From contig CM060324.1 of assembly GCA_030674155.1 (NCBI GenBank), positions 53,157,502 to 53,221,501 on the forward strand: a stretch of DNA of 64,000 nt, given 5' to 3'. Each line of letters begins with the position of its first letter. The stretch's first letter is position 1. The notes beneath the pieces were generated by a model, which saw only the letters and a list, made by a program, of their open reading frames with translations, ran no database searches and had not been told where the DNA came from. Made by a program: the position numbers and the translations under genes. Shown in pieces: positions 1 through 12,300 of this stretch. The stretch comes from Stramonita haemastoma (lineage: Eukaryota > Mollusca > Gastropoda > Neogastropoda > Muricidae).

Positions 1-118
1 GGTGGGCAAACGGTCACCCATCCAACTGGTCACCACGATCAATGCTGCCTAACTTTGGCTGGGGGAAAGAAAGCGAGTGCTCTGACCACTGAGCTATCCC
101 ATCCCAGTGATAGGATGA
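1..118 (-). repeat. SINE family S3, partial copy (tRNA-derived head)
   Basis: The stretch reads as the reverse complement of the head of the SINE seen complete at 37033-37316. The shared block carries the tRNA-like A-box text (GCTCTGACCACTGAGCTATCC on this strand at about 78-100) and the neighbouring 'aactttggctgggggaaag' region. The copy runs off the left edge, so its tail is not visible. S3 is my own label; no library name is claimed. Confidence 0.7.
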
Positions 119-294
119 AACATTTCCCCCCCCCCCCCCCACTTTCCTCGGCTAGAGTTCCAAGGTTCGCCAATGATGAGATTTTTGCATATACCACCGT
201 TTTTTTGAATACCATGATGGTAGCTGTAGTCCAACTTTGGGGAGGGATGACACATTTAAATGTTCAGAATTGTTACTGGCTTCAGCAATATGAT

Positions 295-370
295 TTTACA
301 TTTACATTTTACATTTACATTTGCATTTTACATGTACATTTGACATTTATATTTTACATTTGACTTTTTT
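295..370. repeat. TTTACA-type simple repeat
   Basis: Irregular tandem repetition of hexamers such as tttaca and ttgcat, with no coding potential. It lies directly before the S2 SINE piece and may derive from that element's A/T-rich tail. Confidence 0.6.
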
Positions 371-545
371 TTACACCACTTTAAGTCACGGCAGATTCCT
401 CTGCGTGAAATTCGGGCGGCTCTTCCTGGGGGGAGAACACGTCGCCGCAAGAGCAGCGCCACCCATTAAATTTTTTTTTTCCTGCATGCAACTGTATTTG
501 TTTCCTATCAGAGCGACTTTTTTTCTACAGAATTTTGCCAGGGTA
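366..545 (-). repeat. SINE family S2, tail-proximal part
   Basis: The text 'accacttt...tcacggcagattcctctgcgtgaaattcggg' is shared with copies at 17855-17990, 39275-39385 and 41725-41800. In the fullest copy (17045-17566) the tRNA-like head lies at the other end on the minus strand, so this is the 3' part of a minus-strand SINE. The block continues into 'tttctacagaattttgccagg' and then meets a minisatellite. Confidence 0.65.
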
Positions 546-547
546 CA

Positions 548-795
548 ACTCACTTGTTGCCATTGTTATCTGTTGGTCCTTCCCAAAACTGCACTCCCTT
601 TTCCACACAAACCAAACACCGCCATCGTCATCTGTTAACCTCCTTCAATACTGCACTGCCTTTTCCACACAAACCAAACACCGCCATTTTCATCTGTTGG
701 TCGTCTCCAATGCTCCACTGCCTTTTCCACACAAAGCTATCACCGCCATTTTCATCATCTGTGGGTCCTCTCCAATGCTCCACTACCTAATTAAT
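548..795. repeat. Minisatellite, unit about 68 bp, about 3.5 copies
   Basis: A unit containing 'ccttttccacacaaa', 'accgccat', 'catctgttggtc' and 'caatgctccact' recurs with small variations at about 597, 659, 721 and 775. It interrupts the SINE-like sequence around it, so it probably expanded from within a repeat copy. Confidence 0.75.
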
Positions 796-1012
796 TTCAG
801 AATCATTGCATTCCTGAAGGCAAACAAGACTAAGCCGCGCGCCGAAGATGCCAATCATTCCCTTGTATTTGCCATTCCTAGACTGCAAACGGGCGTAAAA
901 ATAAAAACAAACACACGAAGTAAGTGAAAATAAACACAGAAGCCATCGAGAAAAAAAGATGACTCTACAGAATGGACATTCTGTGCCCATCCCAACGTTT
1001 AAAGCTTCACTA
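796..1012 (+). repeat. Dispersed repeat S5, copy 1
   Basis: Two blocks, 'attcctgaaggcaaacaag...gatgccaatcattcc' and 'cagaatggacattctgtgcc', recur in the same order and spacing at 42180-42375. The sequence between them is A-rich. The class of element is not recognised; it may be a SINE body or a non-autonomous element. Confidence 0.55.
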
Positions 1013-1035
1013 TGAACGTGGACATGTGTGTTTAA

Positions 1036-1162
1036 GTGATAACGATGATGATGTCGACGAGGAGGAGGAGGGAGACGACGACAACGATGACGACCACGAC
1101 GACGACAATGATGATGATGATGATGATGATGGAGAAGAAGAAGAGGAGGAGGAGGAGGAGGG

Positions 1163-1255
<93 letters not shown>

Positions 1256-1256
1256 C
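1036..1256. repeat. (GAT)n microsatellite with GAC/GAG interruptions
   Basis: The first half is an imperfect purine-rich mixture of GAC, GAG and GAT triplets. The second half, about 1163-1252, is essentially pure GAT. Translation gives Asp/Glu-rich or Met-rich strings in every frame, but there is no flanking splice context, so I treat it as a microsatellite and not as an acidic domain. Confidence 0.9.
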
Positions 1257-1257
1257 A

Positions 1258-1646
1258 GCTACAACCATCTTACCATGAGTAAACCTCAAAGCTATAGCGG
1301 AGGAACTAGAAAAATAGAGAAAAGAAAGAAAAAGAAAACACAGTAATTTTCACACAGGGAGAAAAAAAAACACTGACAGGATCATTCCTCCGCACTGTCA
1401 TCCTCAGGCGTGACTAGCTCAGGCTAAACTAGGTAGGTGGCAGGTAGCCTACACACAGCCTGTCATCTCTGTGACACTAAGTGAGGGGGCTGTGGATCTA
1501 TCCACACGGCAATACCTGTTATGTTGGCATGCACAGATTTCTCAGCTGCTTCCTCGTCGGACCACACCTGGCTTTTTGTTTGTTGGCATGGTTTGGATTT
1601 TGTTCGTTTGTCTGTTTGTTTGTTTGTTTGTGTGTGTGTTTTAAAA
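1258..1646. other. No gene recognised
   Basis: Mixed-composition intergenic sequence with a short (TTTG)n run at about 1576-1632. No coding exon, RNA or element is supported. Confidence 0.5.
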
Positions 1647-1649
1647 AAA

Positions 1650-1697
1650 AGATTTATTTATTATTTTATTTTATTCTTTTATATCGAGGATAATGGA

Positions 1698-1699
<2 letters not shown>
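1650..1699 (-). repeat. SINE family S1, tail fragment
   Basis: Contains the S1 tail in reverse: 'ttattctttta' then 'tatcgaggataatggaat', identical in kind to the tails at 31518, 31870, 36960 and 53615. The copy is cut off directly by the GT microsatellite. Confidence 0.7.
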
Positions 1700-1793
<94 letters not shown>

Positions 1794-1802
1794 GTGTGTG
1801 TG

Positions 1803-1855
<53 letters not shown>

Positions 1856-1868
1856 GTGCGTGTGTGTG

Positions 1869-1907
<39 letters not shown>

Positions 1908-1952
1908 TGTGTATGTGTGTGTGTATGTGTGTGCGTGTGTGTTTGCTTGCTT
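1700..1952. repeat. (GT)n microsatellite
   Basis: About 250 bp of nearly pure GT with occasional CG or AT steps, ending in (TTGC)n at about 1942-1958. Such alternating purine-pyrimidine tracts are prone to length change and to Z-DNA. Confidence 0.95.
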
Positions 1953-2093
1953 GCTTGACTTTTTTTAAAAACATTTTTTTTATAGCTCAGAATAACGTAG
2001 CACCAGTGCATGAAATCTGTACAATAAACAATGCTTATATCAGTACAACAGCATTTATACGCAAAAAAATGTAATAGGCTGCAGCTGAACAAA

Positions 2094-2204
2094 ATGGCGT
2101 CAAAAGAGATGATGCTTGTTTGGTTGTTTTGTATTTCAAAATCTTTGTTTACTCTGTGTATAGCTAAGTCGACCATAGCAACCACGCTGTTATCAAGACT
2201 GATG
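2094..2204 (+). other. Candidate first coding exon, weak
   Basis: An ATG in a YY1-like context (aaaATGGCGtc) opens 37 codons (MASKEMMLVWLFCISK...), hydrophobic near the start. They run without a stop to a consensus donor, ATG|gtgagt, at 2205. YY1 sites that overlap the start codon are common at animal promoters. I found no matching downstream exon, and a stop-free 111-bp stretch is weak evidence, so this is only a lead. Confidence 0.22.
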
Positions 2205-2299
2205 GTGAGTCCAATCAAACAAGAAAACAAAAGGGCAGACACAAATGACAAAGAAAGCTATAAAAAAAAAACACCGCCAACCCAAAACCTATGACAAAC

Positions 2300-3232
2300 T
2301 AGTCCAGACATATCAGTGAGGCGATCCTTATTATCAGACATACAGGTACATCACTAAGTGATGTTAATTGTCAGATACAGGTACATCACAAGGTGATGCT
2401 AGTGATTAGATACAGGTACATCACTAGATGATGCTGGTTATCAGATATACATGTACATCACTAGTGATGCTAGTTATCAGATACATGTACATCACTAGAT
2501 GATGCTGGTTATCAGACATACAGGTACATCACTTGATGATGATAGTGATCAGATACAGGTACATCACTTGATGATGATAGTGATCAGATACAGGTACATC
2601 ACTTGATGATGATAGTGATCAGACATACAGGTACATCACTTGATGATGATAGTGATCAGACATACAGGTACATCACTTGATGATGATAGTGATCAGACAT
2701 ACAGGTACATCACTTGATGATGATAGTGATCAGATACAGGTACATCACTTGATGATGCTAGTTATCAGACATACAGGTACACCACTAGGTGATGCTAGTT
2801 ATCAGATAGATTAACATCACTAGATGATACTAGTTACTAGATGCAGGTACATCACTAGGTGATGTTAATTGTCAGATACAGGTATATCACTATGTGATGC
2901 TAGGGATCAGATACAGGTATATCACTAGGTGATGCTAGTTATTAGATGCAGGTACATCACTAGATGATGCTAGTTATTAGATGCAGGTACATCACTAGGT
3001 GATGTTAATTGTCAGATACAGGTACATCACTTGATGATGATAGTGATCAGATACAGGTACATCACTTGATGATGATAGTGATCAGACATACAGGTACATC
3101 ACTTGATGATGATAGTGATCAGACATACAGGTACATCACTAGGTGATGCTAGTGATCAGACATACAGGTACATCACTAGGTGATGATAGTGATCAGATAC
3201 AGGTACATCACTAGGCGATGCTAGCGTTCTGA
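2300..3232. repeat. Minisatellite with unit about 35-38 bp, roughly 25 copies
   Basis: The unit reads approximately 'acaggtacatcacta' + 'ggtgatgctagt' + 'gatcagat', with variants in which 'tagg' becomes 'ttga' or 'taga'. Neighbouring copies differ by alternative forms (cagatacagg or cagacatacagg) that occur in blocks, as expected from local slippage or unequal exchange. Each unit carries the dyad CATCAC...GTGATG. Confidence 0.93.
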
Positions 3233-3590
3233 CGGAACATACTGCAGCTGGCTGGCTGTGGGTACGCTAGGTTTGATCCCAGAGCCCCAACTTTCTATTC
3301 CTACTCTGCCCACCTGCGGGGCCTTTGCAGAGCACATGCGTAACATTGTTGCATAAAAAATGTGTGAGGGTATGTCAGATGTGTTCTTTTCACAAAGAGC
3401 ATAATGTGTTGATTCTGTACGGTGCTGTTAGCTGTAAACTCTCTGATGACACGGACGTGATCCATTCTCCTGTCCTTAAATGTGTCATCCTTTTTTTTGC
3501 AACCTAAATTGATGTATCAGTTTAAGATTATAAAGTATTTGAGCTTGAAAGAAACGTTTTAGTCTTGGCCAGCCTCTGTTAGGACTCTGG
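3233..3590. other. No gene recognised
   Basis: Unique-looking sequence between the minisatellite and the satellite. It includes 'gctaggtttgatcccagagcc', faintly tRNA B-box-like, but no A box at the right distance, so no RNA gene is called. Confidence 0.45.
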
Positions 3591-3591
3591 T

Positions 3592-4175
3592 TCCCGTCCA
3601 GTAAACTGGACTTTTTCACGGTAAAAATCCCAAGGCACCAAGACAATATCGCACTGTATGCACACACTCTCCCCAACCATCTCCGGTATGCATGGCGCCG
3701 GAACAGTGGCGACGGCATAGCCCCGAAGAGCTAAAAAAGGCAGTTTGCCGGAAGGAAAGCTGGTAAGTGTAGGCGACCAAAAAACAAGCAGTGCCCACGA
3801 TAATAATGATAAAATACAGCAATATGATGCACCACAGCAAACTGCAGGGTCCCGGCCACATGCGCGCAAACAAATAAACGCGCTGACAAACACCGAAGCG
3901 CGTGCGCGTCCGCGTATGCATACCGACCCACCTGCAGTTATAGGTGCGATTTCGGGCAAAGATACCACCGACAAAGCCGTTTTCAGCCCCACCCGACACA
4001 GACTTTTTCACGGTAAAAGATCCCAAGGCACCAAGACAATATAGCACTGTATGCACACACTCTCCCCAACCATCTCCGGTATGTGTGGCGCCGGAACTGT
4101 GGCGACGGCACAACCCGAGGAGCTAAGAAAGGCAATTTGCAGGAAGGAAAAATGGTAAGTGTGGGCGAAAAAAAA
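3592..4175 (+). repeat. Satellite block F0: about 1.5 diverged 393-bp monomers, forward orientation
   Basis: The landmarks 'tttttcacggtaaaa', 'accatctccggtatg', 'ggaaggaaagctggtaag' and 'tgatgcaccac' appear in the same order as in the F2 array (9399-15440), but with many substitutions. The block ends in an A-run at about 4172-4182, where the orientation flips. Divergent end monomers are typical of satellite edges. Confidence 0.85.
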
Positions 4176-4182
4176 AAAATTC

Positions 4183-7100
4183 CGGCGCCACACCTATGCA
4201 AGATGGTGGGAGAGAGGGTCTGCATACACTACGATATTGTCTGGGTGCCGTGGGGTCTTTTACCGTGCAAAAGTTGGAGTGCGACGGGGCTGAAACCGAC
4301 TCTTGGGCTGCTACCTGTGCTCAAAACGGCACCTTTTTCGGGTGGGGGGTGGGTATGCTTGCGCTCACGCACGAGCGCGCTGGTGTTTGTCAGTGTGTTG
4401 GTTTGTGTGCGCGCATGTGGAGGGGACCCTGCAGATTGCCATGGTGCATCATATTGCTGTATAGTGTCATTATTCTTGCGCCCAATCCTTGTTTTTGGTG
4501 GCGTACACTTACCAGCTTTCCTTCCAACAAACTAGCTTTCTTAGCTCTTGGCGGCTCTCCTGTCGCCACAAATCCGGCGCCACACCTATGCAAGATGGTG
4601 GGAGAGAGGGTCTGCACACACTACGATATTGTCTGGGTGCCGTGGGGTCTTTTATCGTGCAAAAGTTGGAATGCGACGGGGCCGAAAACGACTCTTGGGC
4701 TGCTATCTGTGCTCAAAACGGCAGCTTTTTCGGGTGGGGGGTGGGTATGCTTGCGCGCACGCGCGCGCGCGCTGGTGTTTGTCAGTGTGTTGGTTTGTGT
4801 GCGCGCATGTGGAGGGGACCCTGCAGATTGCCATGGTGTATCATATTGCTGTATAGTGTCATTATTCTGGTGCCCAATCCTTGTTTTTGGTGCCGTACAC
4901 TTACCCGCTTTCCTCCCCCCATACTACCTTTCTTAGCTCTCGGAGGCTCTCCTGTCGCCACAAATCCGGCGCCACACCTATGCAAGATGGTGGGAGAGAG
5001 GGTCTGCATACACTACGATATTGTCTGGGTGCCGTGGGGTCTTTTACCGTGCAAAAGTTGCAGTGCGACGGGGGCCGAAAACGACTCTTGGGCTGCTATC
5101 TGTGCTCAAAACGGCAGCCTTTTTCGGGTGGGGGGTGGGTATGCTTGCGCGCACGCGCGCGCGCGCTGGTGTTTGTCAGTGTGTTGGTTTGTGTGCGCGC
5201 ATGTGGAGGGGACCCTGCAGATTGCCATGGTGTATCATATTGCTGTATAGTGTCATTATTCTGGTGCCCAATCCTTGTTTTTGGTGCCGTACACTTACCC
5301 GCTTTCCTCCCCCCATACTACCTTTCTTAGCTCTCGGAGGCTCTCCTGTCGCCACAAATCCGGCGCCACACCTATGCAAGATGGTGGGAGAGAGGGTCTG
5401 CATACACTACGATATTGTCTGGGTGCCGTGGGGGTCTTTTACCGTGCAAAAGTTGCAGTGCGACGGGGGCCGAAAACGACTCTTGGGCTGCTATCTGTGC
5501 TCAAAAACGGCAGCTTTTTCGGGTGGGGGGTGGGTATGCTTGCGCGCACGCTTACCTTCCCTATACTTTTTAGCTTCGGTCTCGTCGCAATCCGGCCCAC
5601 CCTTGCATGGGAGAGAGGGTGTACACGATTGTTGGCGTGGTTTTACCGTGCAAAAGTGAGTGGACGGGGCGAAAACGACTCTGGCTGCTCTTCTCAACGG
5701 CTTTTCGGGTGGGGGGGATGCTGCGCGCACGCGCGCGCGGCTGTTGTCAGTGTGTTTGTGTGCGCGCAGTGAGGACTGAGATGCCGTGTTCATGCTGTGT
5801 GTCATTATGGTGCCATCCTTGTTTGTGCGCACTTACCTTTCCTCCCCAACTTTCCTCGGAGCTTCTGTCGCACAATCCGCCAACTGCAGATGGGGGAGGA
5901 GGGTGACACATATTGTTGTGCCGTGGGGTCTTTTCCGTCAAGTTGCGTGCGACGGCCGAAAGATTTGGGCGCACTGTGCTCAACGGACTTTTGGTGGGGG
6001 TTCTTGCGGCAGCGGCGCGCGTGTTTGTCAGTGTTGGTTGGTGCGGCATGTGGAGGGACCCATGCCATGGTGAAATTGCTGTAGTGTTTATCTGGTGCCA
6101 ATCCTGTTTTTGGGCCTACATTACGCTTTCCTCCCCATACACCTTTCTTAGCTCTCGGAGGCTCTCCTGTCGCCACAAATCGGCCCACACCTATGCAAGA
6201 TGGTGGGAGAGAGGGTCTGCATACATACGATATGTCTGGGTGCCGTGGGGTCTTTACCGTGCAAAAGTTGCAGTGCGACGGGCCGAAAACGACTCTTGGG
6301 CTGCTATTGTGCTCAACGGCAGCTTTTTCGGGTGGGGGGTGGGTATTCGCGCACGCGCGCGCGCGCTGGTGTTGTCAGTGTGTTGGTTTGTGTGCGCGCA
6401 TGTGGGGGGCCTGCAGTTGCATGGTGTATCATATTGCTGTATTGTCATTATTCTGTGCCAATCCTTGTTGGTGCGTCACTTACCCGCTTTCCTCCCCCAT
6501 ACTACCTTTCTTAGTCTCGGAGGCTCTCTGTCGCCACAATCCGGCCCACACCTATGCAAGATGTGGGAGAGAGGGTCTGCAACACACGATTGTCTGGGTG
6601 CCGTGGGTCTTTTACCGTGCAAAGTTGCAGTGCGACGGGGGCCGAAACGACTCTTGGGTGCTATCTGTGCTCAAAACGGCACTTTTTCGGGTGGGGGGTA
6701 TGCTTGCGCGCACGCGCGCGCGCGCTGGTGTTTGTCAGTGTGTTGGTTTGTGTGCGCGCATGTGGAGGGGACCCTGCAGATTGCCATGGGTATCATATTG
6801 CTGTATAGTGTCATTATTCTGGTGCCAATCCTTGTTTTGGTGCCGTCACTTACCGTTTCCTCCCCCATACTACTTTTTAGCTCTCGGAGGCTTCCTGTCG
6901 CCACAAATCGGCCCACACTATGCAAGATGGTGGGAGAGAGGGTCGCATACACTACGATATTGTCTGGTGCCGTGGGGTTTTTACGTGCAAAAGTGCAGTG
7001 CGCGGGGGCGAAACGACTCTTGGGCTGCTATCTGTGCTCAAACGGCAGCTTTTTCGGGTGGGGGGTGGGTATGCTTGCGCGCACGCGCGCGCGCGCTGGT

Positions 7101-9398
7101 GTTTGTCAGTGTGTTGGTTGTGTGCGCGCATGTGGAGGGGACCCTGCAGATTGCCATGGTGTATATATTGCTGTATAGTGTCATTATTCTGGTGCCCAAT
7201 CCTTGTTTTTGTGCCGTAACTTACCGCTTTCCTCCCCCATACTACCTTTCTTAGCTCTCGGAGGCTCTCCTGTCGCCACAAATCGGCCCACACCTATGCA
7301 AGATGGTGGGAGAGAGGGTTGCATCACTACGATATTGTCGGGTGCCGTGGGGTCTTTTACGTGCAAAAGTTGCAGTGCGACGGGGCCGAAAACGACTCTT
7401 GGCTGCTATCTGTGCTCAAAACGGCAGCTTTTTCGGGTGGGGGGTGGGTATGCTTGCGCGCACCCGCGCGTGTGTTTGTCAGTGTGTGTTTGTGTGCGCG
7501 CATGTGGGGACCGAGATCATGGTGATATATTGTGAGTGTCATATTCTGGTCCAATCTGTTTTTGTGCCTACACACCCGCTTTCCTCCCCCATATACCTTT
7601 CTTAGCTCTCGGAGGCTTCCTGTCGCACAAATCGGGCCACACCTATGCAAGATGGTGGGAGAGAGGGTCTGATACACTACGATATTGCTGGGTGCCGTGG
7701 GGTCTTTTACGTGCAAGTTGCAGTGCGACGGGGGCCGAAAACGACTCTTGGGCTGCTATCTGTGCTAAACGCGCTTTTTCGGGTGGGGGGTGGGTATGCT
7801 TGCGCGCACGCGCGCGCGCGCTGGTGTTTGTCGTGTGTTGGTTTGTGTGCGCGCATGTGGAGGGGACCCTGCAGATTGCATGGTGTATAATTGCTGTATG
7901 TGTCATTATTTGGTGCCAATCCTTGTTTTTGGTGCCGTACACTACCCGCTTTCTCCCCCATACTACCTTTCTTAGCTCTCGGAGGTCTCCTGTCGCACAA
8001 ATCGGCCAACTATGCAAGATGGTGGGAGAGAGGGTCTGCTCATACGATATTGTTGGGTGCCGTGGGGTCTTTCCGTGCAAAGTTGCAGTGCGACGGGGGC
8101 CGAAAACGACTCTTGGGCTGCTATCTGTGCTCAAAACGGCAGCTTTTTTCGGGTGGGGGGTGGGTATGCTTGCGCGCACGCGCGCGCGCGCTGGTGTTTG
8201 TCAGTGTGTTGGTTTGTGTGCGCCATGTGGAGGGACCCTGCAGATTGCCTGGGTTCTATTGCTGTATAGTGTCTTTTCTGGTGCCCAATCCTTGTTTTTG
8301 GTGCCGTACACTTACCCGCTTTCTCCCCATACTACCTTTCTTAGCTCTCGGAGGCTTCCTGTCGCCAAAATCCGGCGCGCCACTATGCAAGTGGTGGGAG
8401 AGAGGGTCTGCATAGACTACGATATTGTCTGGGTGCCGTGGGGTCTTTTACCGTGCAAAAGTTGCGTGCGACGGGCCGAAAACGACTCTTGGGCTGCTAT
8501 CTGTGCTCAACGGCACCTTTTTCGGGGGGGTGGGTATGCTGCGCGCACGCGCGCGCGCGCTGGTGTTTGGTTTTGTGGTTTGTGGGCGCGCTGTGGAGGG
8601 GACCCTGCAGATTGCCTGGTGTACTATTGCTGTATAGTGTCATTATTCTGGTGCCCAATCCTTGTTTGTTTGTGCCGTACACTTACCCGCTTTCTCCCCC
8701 ATACTACCTTTCTTAGCTCTCGGAGGCTCTCTGTCGCCACAAATCCGGCGCCACACTATGCAAGATGGTGGGAGAGAGGGTCTGCATACACTACGATATT
8801 GTCTGGGTGCCGTGGGGTCTTTTACCGTGCAAAAGTTGGAGTGCCATGGGGCCGAAAACGACTCTTGGGCTGCTATCTGTGCTCAAAACGGCACCTTTTT
8901 CGGGTGGGGGTTGGGTATGCTTGCGCGGACGCGCGCGCGCGCTGGTGTTTGTCAGTGTGTTGGTTTGTGTGTGCGCATGTGGAGGGGACCCTGCAGATTG
9001 CCATGGTGTATCATATTGCTGTATAGTGTCATTATTCTGGTGCCCAATCCTTGTTTTTGGTGCTGTACACCTACCCGCTTTCCTTCCCCCATACTACCTT
9101 TCTTAGCTCTCGGAGGCTCTACTGTCGCCACAAATCCGGCGCCACACCTACGCAAGATGGTGGGAGAGAGAGTCTGCATACACTACGATATTGTCTGGGT
9201 GCCGTGGGGTCTTTTACCGTGCAAACGTTGGAGTGCGACGGGGGTCGAAAACGACTCTTGGGCTGCTATCTGTGCTCAAAACGGCACATTTTCGGGTCGG
9301 GGATGGGTATGCTTGCGCGCACGCGAGCGCTTGTGTTTGTCAGAGTGTTGGTTTGTGTGCGTGCATGTGGAGGTGACCCTGTAGATTGCCATATCATG
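4183..9398 (-). repeat. Satellite array R1: about 13-14 monomers, reverse orientation
   Basis: The landmark 'atgcaagatggtgggagag' recurs at 4196, 4588, 4980 and 5374, a period of 392-394 bp. Between about 5550 and 8750 the period falls to about 350-375 bp because bases are missing throughout, then returns to normal. Reverse-complementing a monomer aligns it to the F2 monomer over its whole length, with clear but imperfect identity. Many frames look open, but only because the unit has few stops; there is no codon conservation between copies. Confidence 0.93.
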
Positions 9399-12300
9399 CA
9401 CCACGGCAAACTGGAGGGTCCCCTCCACATCCGCGCACACAAACAAACGCACTGACAAACACCAGCGCGCGAGCGTGTGCGCGCATGCATACCCGCCCTC
9501 CTCCACCAAAATGGTGCCGTTTTGCGCTAAGATGCCAGCGAAAGAGCCATTTTCAGCCCGTCCAGCCCCGACTTTTTCCCGGTAAAAGACCCCAGGGCAG
9601 CAAGGCACTATCCCAGCGTATGCATACACTCTCCCCCACCATCTTTCAGATGTGTGGCGCCGGATTTGTGGCGACACGAGGGCCCCAAAAGCCAAGGCAG
9701 CTACTTTCTCGGAAGGAAAGCTGGTAAGAGTACGCCACTAAAAACAAGCTGCGCGCACACAAATAATGACAATATACAGCAATATCATGCACCACGGCAA
9801 ACTGGAGGGTCCCCTGCACATGCGCGCACACAAACAAACGCACTGACAAACACCAGCGCGCGAGCGCGTGCGCGCATCATACCCACCCCCTCCCACCAAA
9901 ATGGTGCCGTTTTGCGCTAAGAGGCCAGCAAAGAGCCGTTTTCAGCCCCGTCCAGCCCGACTTTTTCCCGGTAAAAAGACCCCAGGGCAGCAAGGCACTA
10001 TCCCAGCGTATGCATACACTCTCCCCCACCATCTTTCAGATGTGTGGCGCCGGATTTGTGGCGACACGAGGGCCCCAAAAGCCAAGGCAGCTACTTTCTC
10101 GGAAGGAAAGCTGGTAAGAGTACGCCACTAAAAACAAGCTGCGCGCACAACAAATAATGACAATATACAGCAATATCATGCACCACGGCAAACTGGAGGG
10201 TCCCCTGCACATGCGCGCACACAAACGAACGCACTGACAAACACCAGCGCGCGAGCGCGTGCGCGCATTCATACCCACCTTCCTCCACCAAAATGGTGCC
10301 GTTTTGCGCTAAGAGGCCAGCAAAGAGCCGTTTTCAGCCCCGTCCAGCCCGACTTTTTCCCGGTAAAAGACCCCAGGGCAGCAAGGCACTATCCCACGTA
10401 TGCATACACTCCCCCCACCATCTTTCAGATGTGTGGCGCCGGATTTGTGGCGACACGAGGGCTCCCAAAAGCCAAGGCAGCTATTTCTCGGAAGGAAAGC
10501 TGGTAAGAGTACGCCACTAAAAACAAGCTGCGCGCACACAAAATAATGACAATAGACAGCAATATCATGCACCAGGCAAACTGGAGGGTCCCCTGCACAT
10601 GCGCGCACACAAACGAACGCACTGACAAACACCAGCGCGCGAGCGCGTGCGCGCATTCATACCCACCCCCTCCACCAAAATGGTGCCGTTTTGCGCTAAG
10701 AGCCAGCCAAAGAGCCGTTTTCAGCCCCGTCCAGCCCGACTTTTTCCCGGTAAAAGACCCCAGGGCAGCAAGGCACTATCCCAGCGTATGCATACACTCT
10801 CCCCCCACCCATCTTTCAGATGTGTGGCGCCGGATTTGTGGCGACACGAGGGCCCCAAAAGCCAAGGCAGCTATTTCTCGGAAGGAAAGCTGGTAAGAGT
10901 ACGCCACTAAAAACAAGCTGCGCGCACAAAAATAATGACAATAACAGCAATATCATGCACCACGGCAAACTGGAGGGTCCCCTGCACATGCGCGCACACA
11001 AAACAACGCACTGACAAACACCAGCGCGCGAGCGCGTGCGCGCATCATACCCACCCCTCCACCAAAATGGTGCCGTTTTGCGCTAAGATGCCAGCAAAGA
11101 GCCGTTTTCAGCCCCGTCCAGCCCCGACTTTTTCCCGGTAAAAGACCCCAGGGCAGCAAGGCACTATCCCAGCGTATGCATCACACTCCCCCCACCATCT
11201 TTCAGATGTGTGGCGCCGGATTTGTGGCGACACGAGGGCCCCAAAAGCCAAGGCAGCTAGTTTCTCGGAAGGAAAGCTGGTAAGAGTACGCCACTAAAAA
11301 CAAGCTGCGCGCACAACAAATAATGACAATATACAGCAATATCATGCACCACGGCAAACTGGAGGGTCCCCTGCACATGCGCGCACACAAACAAACGCAC
11401 TGACAAACACCAGCGCGCGAGCGCGTGCGCGCATGCATACCCACCCCCTCCACCAAAATGGTGCCGTTTTGCGCTAAGAGGCCAGCGAAAGAGCCGTTTT
11501 CAGCCCCGTCCAGCCCCGACTTTTTCCCGGTAAAAGACCCCAGGGCAGCAAGGCACTATCCCAGCGTATGCATACACTCCCCCCCACCATCTTTCAGATG
11601 TGTGGCGCCGGATTTGTGGCGACACGAGGGCTCCCAAAAGCCAAGGCAGCTACTTTCTCGGAAGGAAAGCTGGTAAGAGTACGCCACTAAAAACAAGCTG
11701 CGCGCACAAAAATAATGACAATAACAGCAATATCATGCACCACGGCAAACTGGAGGGTCCCCTGCACATGCGCGCACACAAACGAAACGCACTGACAAAC
11801 ACCAGCGCGCGAGCGCGTGCGCGCATTGCATACCCACCTTCCTCCACCAAAATGGTGCCGTTTTGCGCTAAGATGCCAGCGAAAGAGCCGTTTTCAGCCC
11901 CGTCCAGCCCCGACTTTTTCCCGGTAAAAGACCCCAGGGCAGCAAGGCACTATCCCACGTATGCATACACTCCCCCCCACCATCTTTCAGATGTGTGGCG
12001 CCGGATTTGTGGCGACACGAGGGCCCCAAAAGCCAAGGCAGCTACTTTCTCGGAAGGAAAGCTGGTAAGAGTACGCCACTAAAAACAAGCTGCGCGCACA
12101 CAAAATAATGACAATAACAGCAATATCATGCACCACGGCAAACTGGAGGGTCCCCTGCACATGCGCGCACACAAACAACGCACTGACAAACACCAGCGCG
12201 CGAGCGCGTGCGCGCATTTCATACCCACCCTCCCTCCACCAAAATGGTGCCGTTTTGCGCTAAGATGCCAGCAAAGAGCCGTTTTCAGCCCCGTCCAGCC

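Noticed and set aside
972..1346. Acidic Asp/Glu-rich protein with basic tail
   Set aside because: It is a (GAT)n microsatellite with flanking A-rich sequence; no splice or homology support.
1679..2251. His/Thr-repeat and Cys/Val-repeat proteins in GT arrays (also at 15.9, 31.4, 34.8, 45-47, 59.5 and 63.3 kb)
   Set aside because: Dinucleotide repeats give dipeptide repeats in every frame; no independent evidence.
2300..3232. CRISPR-like array
   Set aside because: The whole unit, not just a spacer-separated repeat, is reiterated. There are no unique spacers and no cas genes, and the setting is eukaryotic.
4196..9384. Long overlapping open frames of up to about 500 codons (Cys/Trp/Ala-rich) in the satellite R1 array
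   Set aside because: They repeat with the 393-bp unit, change frame at indels, exist in several frames at once, and show no codon-biased substitution. They reflect a monomer with few stops.
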